Shown here in pieces: positions 52,390 to 59,537 of a DNA stretch of 64,000 nucleotides (positions are counted from its first letter, which is position 1; each line of letters begins with the position of its first letter). Origin of the DNA: Metapseudomonas boanensis (GTDB lineage: Bacteria; Pseudomonadota; Gammaproteobacteria; Pseudomonadales; Pseudomonadaceae); contig NZ_JAGTIS010000016.1 of the NCBI RefSeq assembly GCF_018704125.1, positions 34,657-98,656 on the forward strand. Reading direction: 5' to 3'. The notes under the pieces were generated by a model, which worked only from the letters and a program-made list of their open reading frames with translations, ran no database searches and was not told the origin of the DNA. Both the position numbers and the translations under genes were made by a program.

Positions 52390-52480
52390 CTTGTGGGTGC
52401 GAATTCATTCGCAGAGGGGTACGCAGTGCCCCCATGCAATTCCAGGGCAGGCCTCGAGCCTGCTTGGCAAATGGATTGGC
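52390..52480. repeat. REP-like intergenic repeat, copy D
   Basis: GCGAATTCATTCGC at 52399-52412, identical to the core of copy C, then AGAGGGGTACGCAGTGCCCC and a stem CAGGCCTCGAGCCTG. It ends at a GGCAAATGGATT close to the standard element end. Confidence 0.6.
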
Positions 52481-52515
52481 TCTGTCCCAGTTAAGTGTTG
52501 CCACTGGCTGGCTCC

Positions 52516-52606
52516 CTTGTAGGAGCCAGCTTGCTGGCGAACGGGCTCATTTCGCGAGCAAGAACTCGGCGTCCCCCTCGCTCCTACAGGGCTTTCAGCC
52601 CGACCG
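52516..52606. repeat. Paired REP element (REPIN-like)
   Basis: Left end CTTGTAGGAGCCAGCTTGCT, right end CTCGCTCCTACAGGGC. The two ends are inverted copies of a CTGTAGGAGCGAG-type sequence, the widespread Pseudomonas REP family, enclosing GCGAGCAAG and GGCGAACGGGC. A bounded inverted pair is how REPINs look. Confidence 0.65.
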
Positions 52607-52766
52607 TTGATGGCTAGCAACAGCTAACGCCGACAGAGCCAATGGGTTTGCCTGCACACGGAGAGGGGGCTGAGGCCCGGCTGGCTGCCTCACTAAAAAA
52701 ACGTTACGGATTGTCGGGGGAGTTGCCTATCCGAGCTGAGGCCGACACTCCTTAGAGCTTCGCCAC

Positions 52767-52797
52767 AAAAAAAGGCGCGGTATCGACCGCGCCTTTT
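52767..52797. terminator. Bidirectional terminator next to the thiolase gene
   Basis: GGCGCGGT/ACCGCGCC stem with ATCG loop, seven A on the left and a T-run on the right. On the minus strand it follows the thiolase stop by 18 bases. Confidence 0.88.
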
Positions 52798-52814
52798 TCA
52801 TTCTGCTTACGCTG

Positions 52815-53990
52815 TTACAGCAGTTCGACGGCCACCGCAGTCGCTTCGCCACCGCCGATGCACAGCGAGGCGACGCCACGCTTGCCGCCCTTGTTACGCA
52901 GGGCGTTGATCAGGGTGAGGATGATCCGCGAGCCGGTGGAACCCACCGGATGGCCCTGGGCACAGGCTCCGCCGTAGACGTTGACCTTGGCATGGTCGAG
53001 GCCGTGCTCACGCATGGCCAGCATGGTGACCATGGCGAAGGCTTCGTTGATTTCGAACAGGTCGACGTCGTCCTTGTTCCAGCCGGTTTTCTTGAACAGG
53101 TTGGTCATGGCGCCGATCGGCGCCAAGGTAAACTCGCTCGGATCCTGGCTCTGGGTGGCGTGACCGACGATCTTTGCCAGCGGCTTGAGGCCGCGGCGGG
53201 TGGCTTCTTCGGCAGTCATCAGCAGCAAGGCGCTGGCGCCATCGGAGATCGAGCTGGCGTTGGCGGCGGTGATGGTGCCGTCCTTCTTGAACGCAGGTTT
53301 CAGGCTCGGAATCTTGTCCAGGTTGGCGGTCAGAGGCTGTTCGTCGTCCTTGACCAGGACCTCACCCTTGCGGGTGACGACGTTGACCGGGACGATCTCG
53401 GCGGCCAGCGATCCATCGGCGATGGCGGCCTGGGCGCGCTTCAGGGACTCGATGGCATAGGCGTCCATCTCTTCGCGGGTCACGCCGTACTTGTCAGCGG
53501 TTTCCTGGGCGAAGGATCCCATCAAGCGGCCGCTGCGGGCATCCTCCAGGCCGTCGAGGAACATGTGGTCCTTGATTTCGGCATGGCCCATGCGCAGGCC
53601 GGTACGCGCTTTTTCCAGCACGTAGGGGGCGTTGGACATACTTTCCATGCCGCCAGCGACCATGATCGAGTTGGTGCCGGCTTTGAGCAGGTCGTGGGCC
53701 AGCATCACGGCTTTCATGCCGGAACCACACAGTTTGTTGATGGTGGTGCAGCCAGCGGTCGCCGGTAGGCCGGCGTTCAGCGCAGCCTGGCGTGCCGGGC
53801 CTTGCTTGAGGCCTGCGGACAGTACGCAGCCCATGATCACTTCCTGGACATCAGCGGGCTGGAGACCAGCGCGGGCAATGGCCTCGCGGATGGCGAGCGT
53901 ACCCAGGTCCACTGCGGAAACGCTGGACAGGCTGCCCTGGAATCCGCCCATGGGAGTGCGGGCGCCGCTGACAATGACGATATCGGACAT
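52815..53990 (-). CDS. Acetyl-CoA C-acyltransferase (thiolase)
   Basis: 391 residues, standard thiolase II length. Catalytic Cys88 in NKLCGSGMKAV, His in QGHPVGSTGSR, and second Cys in SLCIGGGEATA. It cleaves 3-ketoacyl-CoA or joins two acetyl-CoA. The gene is divergent from the acyl-CoA ligase with a 181-base shared upstream region, so both likely answer to the same fatty acid signal. Whether it is degradative or biosynthetic is not decided by sequence. Confidence 0.92.
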   Translation of the reverse strand: MSDIVIVSGARTPMGGFQGSLSSVSAVDLGTLAIREAIARAGLQPADVQEVIMGCVLSAGLKQGPARQAALNAGLPATAGCTTINKLCGSGMKAVMLAHDLLKAGTNSIMVAGGMESMSNAPYVLEKARTGLRMGHAEIKDHMFLDGLEDARSGRLMGSFAQETADKYGVTREEMDAYAIESLKRAQAAIADGSLAAEIVPVNVVTRKGEVLVKDDEQPLTANLDKIPSLKPAFKKDGTITAANASSISDGASALLLMTAEEATRRGLKPLAKIVGHATQSQDPSEFTLAPIGAMTNLFKKTGWNKDDVDLFEINEAFAMVTMLAMREHGLDHAKVNVYGGACAQGHPVGSTGSRIILTLINALRNKGGKRGVASLCIGGGEATAVAVELL

Positions 53991-54171
53991 TTGGAACCTA
54001 CCTCATTGGATGATGTGACGCGACTGGACGAGCGCGGCGATTCTAACTCGTGACTGAAACTGGCCAAAGGGTCACGGGAAAAATCATTCTTTTGACTGAT
54101 TAAGCGTCATGCGAAGGAGCCTAAAGTCGGGAAAAGCCAAAAACCACAACTCCTCACCAGGTGTGCTCCCT

Positions 54172-55854
54172 ATGCTTCAGACCCGAATCATCAAACCCGC
54201 AGCCAATGCCTACACCTACCCCCTCCTGATCAAACGCCTGCTGATGTCGGGCAGCCGCTACGAGAAAACACGCGAGATCGTCTACCGGGACAAGGTTCGC
54301 CACAGTTACGCTACCTTCAACGAGCGGGTCGCGCGTTTGGCGAATGTTCTCACCGAGGCCGGTGTGAAGGCTGGAGACACGGTGGCAGTGATGGATTGGG
54401 ACAGCCATCGTTATCTGGAGTGCATGTTCGCCATCCCGATGATCGGGGCGGTGCTGCACACCATCAATGTGCGCCTGTCACCCGACCAGATCCTTTACAC
54501 CATGAACCATGCCGAGGATCGTTTCGTGCTGGTCAACAGCGAGTTCGTGCCGCTGTACAACGGCATTGCTGCGCAGCTGACCACGGTGGACAAGACGCTG
54601 CTGCTCACTGATGCGCCCGAGAAGACGGCCGACCTGCCGAATCTCTTGGGCGAATACGAGACGCTACTGGCGGCGGCCAGCCCAACCTATGCTTTCCCTG
54701 ACTTCGACGAAGACTCGGTCGCCACCACCTTCTACACCACTGGCACCACGGGCAATCCCAAGGGCGTCTACTTCACCCATCGCCAGCTGGTGCTGCACAC
54801 CTTGTCGATGGCGGCGACCATTGGCGCCCTGGACAGCATCCGCCTGATGGGCACTGACGACGTGTACATGCCCATCACCCCGATGTTCCACGTCCATGCC
54901 TGGGGCGTGCCATATGTTGCCACCATGCTCGGCGTCAAACAGGTCTATCCGGGTCGTTACGAGCCAGACATGCTTTGCCGCCTCATCAAGGAGGAGAAAG
55001 TTACCTTCTCCCATTGCGTGCCGACCATCCTGCAGATGGTGATGAACGCGCCCAACGCCCAGGGGCACGACTTCGGTGGGCTGAAAATGATCATCGGTGG
55101 GAGCGCGCTGAATCGCACCCTGTATGAAACGGCCAAGAGCCGTGGGATCCAGCTCACCGCGGCCTATGGCATGTCCGAAACCTGCCCGTTGATCTCCGTT
55201 GCCCACCTCAACGAGGAGCTGCGTGCCGGTAGCGAGGATGAGCGCATCACCTATCGCATCAAGGCTGGTGTTCCTGTCCCTCTGGTCGAGGCAGCGATCA
55301 TGGGGGCCGACGGCCAACTGCTGCCCGCCGATGGTGAGGCCCAGGGCGAGTTGGTGCTACGCGCACCCTGGCTGACCTTCGGCTATTTCAACGAGCCGGA
55401 GAAGAGCGAGGAGCTGTGGGAAGGCGGCTGGTTGCACACGGGCGACGTGGCGACCGTGGACGGCATGGGTTTCATCGACATCCGTGACCGTATCAAGGAT
55501 GTGATCAAGACCGGTGGCGAATGGATTTCCTCGCTGGAGCTGGAGGATCTGATCAGCCGGCACCCGGCCGTGCGTGAAGTGGCGGTGGTCGGTGTACCCG
55601 ATCCTCAGTGGGGGGAGCGCCCCTTCGCCCTGGTGATCGTGCGTGACGGACAGTCGTTGGACGCTAAAGGGCTAAAGGAACATCTCAAGCCCTTTGTCGA
55701 GCAAGGTCACATCAATAAGTGGGCCATTCCCAACCAGATCGCGCTTGTTACCGAAATTCCCAAGACCAGTGTCGGTAAGTTGGACAAGAAACGCATTCGC
55801 GTCGATATCGCACAATGGCAGGCTGCCGGTAGCGCATTCCTCTCCGCACTTTGA
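54172..55854 (+). CDS. Medium/long-chain acyl-CoA ligase (AlkK-like)
   Basis: 560 residues from the ATG at 54172 (weak ribosome site). An ANL-superfamily adenylating enzyme: P-loop-like YTTGTTGNPKGVYFTHRQL, a later YGMSETCPL, and GDVATVDGMGFIDIRDRIKD with the lysine segment VIKTGGEWISS. The C-terminal catalytic Lys lies in IPKTSVGKLDKKRI. It activates fatty acids with ATP and CoA. The P. aeruginosa counterpart that I recall next to the same neighbours is a medium-chain acyl-CoA ligase. Confidence 0.9.
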   Translation: MLQTRIIKPAANAYTYPLLIKRLLMSGSRYEKTREIVYRDKVRHSYATFNERVARLANVLTEAGVKAGDTVAVMDWDSHRYLECMFAIPMIGAVLHTINVRLSPDQILYTMNHAEDRFVLVNSEFVPLYNGIAAQLTTVDKTLLLTDAPEKTADLPNLLGEYETLLAAASPTYAFPDFDEDSVATTFYTTGTTGNPKGVYFTHRQLVLHTLSMAATIGALDSIRLMGTDDVYMPITPMFHVHAWGVPYVATMLGVKQVYPGRYEPDMLCRLIKEEKVTFSHCVPTILQMVMNAPNAQGHDFGGLKMIIGGSALNRTLYETAKSRGIQLTAAYGMSETCPLISVAHLNEELRAGSEDERITYRIKAGVPVPLVEAAIMGADGQLLPADGEAQGELVLRAPWLTFGYFNEPEKSEELWEGGWLHTGDVATVDGMGFIDIRDRIKDVIKTGGEWISSLELEDLISRHPAVREVAVVGVPDPQWGERPFALVIVRDGQSLDAKGLKEHLKPFVEQGHINKWAIPNQIALVTEIPKTSVGKLDKKRIRVDIAQWQAAGSAFLSAL

Positions 55855-56097
55855 GTGCCCGCGGGCCGCTGTCTGGAGAGGCGCGGCCCGCAGCCAAGCA
55901 AACGCTTGGCTTACATATTGCTCACTTGTGAGAAATCTTGGCTATGTTTCTTACCGAAGGACTGGACGGGGCCATCGGAAGGAGCGAGCCAGACAACCTG
56001 GGGGCTGCAAATCACACTTTCGAGGGATCAAGCGTTAATACCTGCTGGCTATAGTCCGTACCAATCCATAACAAAAAACATACATGGAGTAGCGTCG

Positions 56098-57990
56098 ATG
56101 ACAAAAACCACCCAGCTCTGGCGCCTGGCAAGATTGCCCTTGGCCGTCAGCCTCGCTTCCACACTCGCCGCTCCGGCATTCGGCGTCACCTTCAACATCG
56201 GGGAAATCGAGGGCCAGTTCGACTCGGCTCTCTCCGTGGGGGCCAGTTGGTCGATGCGCGGGGCTGATCCGGATCTGATCGGCGTCAACAACGGTGGCGA
56301 TGGCCTTTCACAGACCTCCGACGATTCCCACCTGAACTTCAAGAAAGGCGAGACCTTCTCGAAGATCTTCAAGGGCATTCATGACCTGGAGTTGAAGTAC
56401 GGCGATACCGGTGTGTTCGTACGCGGCAAGTACTGGTACGACTTCGAGCTGAAGGACGAGAGCCGTCCGTTCAAGGACATCGACGACAACGGGCGGAAAG
56501 AAGGGGCCAAGGCCTCCGGGGCTGAACTGCTCGACGCCTTCGTCTATCACAACTACGACATCGCCGACCTGCCTGGCTCGGTCCGCCTGGGTAAGCAAGT
56601 CGTCAGCTGGGGTGAGAGTACCTTCATCGGCAACAGCATCAACTCGATCAACCCGATCGACGTGTCGGCATTCCGCCGTCCGGGCGCCGAGATCAAGGAA
56701 GGCCTGATTCCGGTCAATATGTTCTATGTGTCCCAGAGCCTGACCGACAACCTGTCGGCTGAGGCCTTCTACCAGTTGGAGTGGGACCAGACCGTTGTCG
56801 ACAACTGCGGCACCTTCTTCGCCCAGCCTGACGTGATTGCTGATGGCTGCGACGATAATCTCCGCGTATTGAGAAAGGCATCGAGCCTGAGTCCCGCTGC
56901 TCTCGCCGCCTTGAGCCGGTTCGGGGTAAATGCCAACGAGGAAGGGGTACTGGTTCGTCGCGGGCCGGACCGTGATGCGGATGACGACGGCCAGTACGGC
57001 CTTGCTCTGCGCTACTTCGCCGAGCAACTCGATACTGAATTTGGTGGCTACTTCATCAACTACCACAGCCGGGCTCCGATTTTCAGCGGCGCGAGCGCTA
57101 CCCAGGCGCAGCTGAATGCCATCAACGCCGGTTTGCCGAACATTCCGGCCCTTGGCGCCAACAACCCGGCTAACCTTCGCCCGTTGGCAGTCGCCGGTTC
57201 CTCGAACTACTTCGTCGAGTACCCAGAGGATGTCCGCCTCTATGGCTTGAGCTTCTCCACCACTCTGCCCACCGGTACTGCCTGGAGCGGTGAGGTCAGC
57301 TACCGTCCTAACCTACCGGTCCAGCTGAACACCACCGATATCCTCTTCGCGGGTGTCGACTCCCTTGGCGGACTGTTCGGCAACGCTTCGCTGCTGCCAG
57401 GCGTTCCGGGACAGGACCTGCACGGCTATCGCCGCAAGGAAGTGACCCAGTTCCAGACGACCTTCACGCACTTCTTCGACCAGGTCATGGGGGCTAGCCG
57501 CCTGACTCTGGTGGGTGAGGTTGGCGTCGTTCATGTCGGTGGCCTGGAAAGCACCTCCGAGGTCCGTTATGGCCGTGACCCGGTCTTCGGCCCTGGTCCG
57601 CTGCCGGCCACTGGGCCAATCAATACTTGCGTGGCTCTGAATACCAGCACGTTGGGTAGCGCCACCGCAGAGAATGTCAGCAAGTATTGCGAAGACGATG
57701 GTTTTGTCACCAGCACGTCCTGGGGTTACCGCATGCGCGCCGTGTGGGATTACAACGACGTGTTCGCCGGTGTGAACCTGAAACCCAGCATCGCCTGGTC
57801 CCATGACGTCGATGGTTACGGTCCGAATGGCCTCTTCACCGAGGGCGCCAAGGCAGCCAGCCTGGGCTTGGATGCCGAGTACCAGAACACCTACACCGCC
57901 AGCCTGGCCTACACCGACTTCTTCGGCGGCAGGTACAACACCTCGATCGACCGCGATTTTCTTGCGCTCAGCTTCGGCGTGAACTTCTAA
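56098..57990 (+). CDS. DUF1302 family outer-envelope protein
   Basis: 630 residues with a signal peptide (MTKTTQLWRLARLPLAVSLA, ending near APAFG). The rest is beta-strand rich with regular aromatic ends and a C-terminal FGVNF, suggesting an outer membrane beta-barrel (inference). GGAG lies about ten bases before the ATG. It precedes the DUF1329 gene by 31 bases; these two families nearly always travel together and next to fatty acid, aromatic or steroid degradation genes. Possible role: moving hydrophobic compounds or lipid across the outer membrane. Confidence 0.85.
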   Translation: MTKTTQLWRLARLPLAVSLASTLAAPAFGVTFNIGEIEGQFDSALSVGASWSMRGADPDLIGVNNGGDGLSQTSDDSHLNFKKGETFSKIFKGIHDLELKYGDTGVFVRGKYWYDFELKDESRPFKDIDDNGRKEGAKASGAELLDAFVYHNYDIADLPGSVRLGKQVVSWGESTFIGNSINSINPIDVSAFRRPGAEIKEGLIPVNMFYVSQSLTDNLSAEAFYQLEWDQTVVDNCGTFFAQPDVIADGCDDNLRVLRKASSLSPAALAALSRFGVNANEEGVLVRRGPDRDADDDGQYGLALRYFAEQLDTEFGGYFINYHSRAPIFSGASATQAQLNAINAGLPNIPALGANNPANLRPLAVAGSSNYFVEYPEDVRLYGLSFSTTLPTGTAWSGEVSYRPNLPVQLNTTDILFAGVDSLGGLFGNASLLPGVPGQDLHGYRRKEVTQFQTTFTHFFDQVMGASRLTLVGEVGVVHVGGLESTSEVRYGRDPVFGPGPLPATGPINTCVALNTSTLGSATAENVSKYCEDDGFVTSTSWGYRMRAVWDYNDVFAGVNLKPSIAWSHDVDGYGPNGLFTEGAKAASLGLDAEYQNTYTASLAYTDFFGGRYNTSIDRDFLALSFGVNF

Positions 57991-58021
57991 GCGGACTGGA
58001 ATCTTGAGGAAAACGAAATCT

Positions 58022-59389
58022 ATGAAAACAACAAAGAGTCTGCTGCAAACCGGCGCTCTGGCGCTGTCCCTGATGGCCTCCGGCGTCATGGCTGCGGTAT
58101 CTGCCGAGGAAGCAGCCAAACTGGGTACCAGCCTGACCCCGCTGGGCGCAGAGAAAGCCGGCAACGCTGATGGCACCATCCCGGAGTGGACCGGCGGTCT
58201 GCCGCAGAACGCCGGTAGCGCTGACGCCAAGGGCTTCCTGTCTGACCCCTTCGCCAACGAACAGCCGCTGTTCACCATCACCGCGCAGAACGTTGACCAG
58301 TACAAGGACAAGCTGACCCCCGGCCAGCTGGCGATGTTCAAGCGCTACCCCGACACCTACAAGATGCCGGTGTACAAGACCCACCGCACGGCCACGGTGC
58401 CGGCCAAGGTGATCGAGGCCACCAAGTACAACGTCACCAACACCAAGCTGGTGGAGGGCGGTAACGGGCTGGAGAACTTCCGCACCGCCAACCCCTTCCC
58501 GATTCCGAAGGACGGTCTGGAGGCCATCTGGAACCACATCACCCGTTATCGTGGTGGCAGCGTGCGCCGCTTGGTGACTCAGGCGACCCCGCAGCCGAAC
58601 GGCTCCTACAGCCTGGTGTACTTCCAGGACGAGTTCACCTTCCGCGACCAGCTGAAGGACTATGACTCGAGCAAGCCGAGCAACGTGCTGTTCTATTTCA
58701 AACAGCGCGTGACTGCACCGTCGCGCCTGGCGGGTAACGTACTGCTGGTGCACGAGACGCTGAACCAGGTGAAGGAGCCGCGCCTGGCATGGCTCTACAA
58801 CGCTGGCCAGCGTCGTGTGCGTCGGGCCCCGCAGGTGTCCTACGACGGCCCGGGTACCGCTGCCGACGGCCTGCGTACCTCCGACAACTTCGACCTGTAC
58901 AACGGTGCTCCCGATCGCTATGACTGGAAGCTGGAAGGCAAGAAGGAGATCTACATCCCCTACAACGCCTACAAGCTTGACTCGCCGAAGCTGAAGTACA
59001 GCGACATCATCAAAGCCGGCCATATCAACCAGGACCTGACCCGTTACGAGTTGCACCGCGTGTGGCACGTAGTGGCCACCCTGAAGCCGGGCGAGCGCCA
59101 CATCTATGCCAAGCGTGACTTCTACATTGACGAGGACACCTGGCAAGCCGCTGCCATTGACCATTACGACGGCCGTGGCACTTTGTGGCGCGTTGCCGAG
59201 GCGCATGCCCAGTACTACTACAATAAGCAAGTGCCGTGGTACACGCTGGAGAGCCTCTATGACCTGCTGTCCGGCCGCTACCTGGCGTTGGGTATGAAGA
59301 ACGAGGAGAAACAGTCCTACGACTTCAGTTACACCGCCGGTGAAAGCGACTACACCCCGGCAGCGCTGCGTCAGGCAGGAGTTCGCTAA
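58022..59389 (+). CDS. DUF1329 family periplasmic protein
   Basis: 455 residues. Signal peptide MKTTKSLLQTGALALSLMAS ends near GVMAA. Family segments: LGTSLTPLGAEKAGNADGTI and IPEWTGGLP near the start, and HRVWHVVATLKPGERHIYAK later. DUF1329 proteins have a LolB-like lipid-binding fold (family knowledge). Together with DUF1302 it may form a periplasm to outer membrane lipid relay. A strong terminator follows. Confidence 0.87.
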   Translation: MKTTKSLLQTGALALSLMASGVMAAVSAEEAAKLGTSLTPLGAEKAGNADGTIPEWTGGLPQNAGSADAKGFLSDPFANEQPLFTITAQNVDQYKDKLTPGQLAMFKRYPDTYKMPVYKTHRTATVPAKVIEATKYNVTNTKLVEGGNGLENFRTANPFPIPKDGLEAIWNHITRYRGGSVRRLVTQATPQPNGSYSLVYFQDEFTFRDQLKDYDSSKPSNVLFYFKQRVTAPSRLAGNVLLVHETLNQVKEPRLAWLYNAGQRRVRRAPQVSYDGPGTAADGLRTSDNFDLYNGAPDRYDWKLEGKKEIYIPYNAYKLDSPKLKYSDIIKAGHINQDLTRYELHRVWHVVATLKPGERHIYAKRDFYIDEDTWQAAAIDHYDGRGTLWRVAEAHAQYYYNKQVPWYTLESLYDLLSGRYLALGMKNEEKQSYDFSYTAGESDYTPAALRQAGVR

Positions 59390-59412
59390 CAGTCCGCAAC
59401 ACCTTGTCAGGG

Positions 59413-59437
59413 AAGCCGGCCTGCGGGCCGGCTTTTT
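59413..59437 (+). terminator. Terminator of the DUF1302-DUF1329 transcript
   Basis: AAGCCGGCC/GGCCGGCTT perfect stem with a TGCG loop and T-run, 24 bases after the DUF1329 stop. Confidence 0.9.
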
Positions 59438-59537
59438 CTTGGCTGTAGTTTCCCTGGGGACTTCTATTGGCCTTCCGTAACGGCTAGGCTCGATTGGGTT
59501 CGCGCCCTTGAAAATTGCTATTCCAAGAAGCCAGGTG

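Larger units (their letters stand above)
52352..52814. other. Gene-free stretch holding two repeat elements
   Basis: 463 bases. Contains REP-like copy D, REP pair E and a terminator, listed separately. Open frames here lack ribosome sites and resemble nothing. The segment 52620-52760 shows no structure I can name. Confidence 0.6.

Noticed and set aside
52950..53768. Open frame of 272 codons on the plus strand inside the thiolase region
   Set aside because: Antisense shadow of a certain thiolase gene.
57968..59230. Open frame of 420 codons on the minus strand
   Set aside because: Antisense to the DUF1329 gene, Val/Gly/Leu rich without domains.
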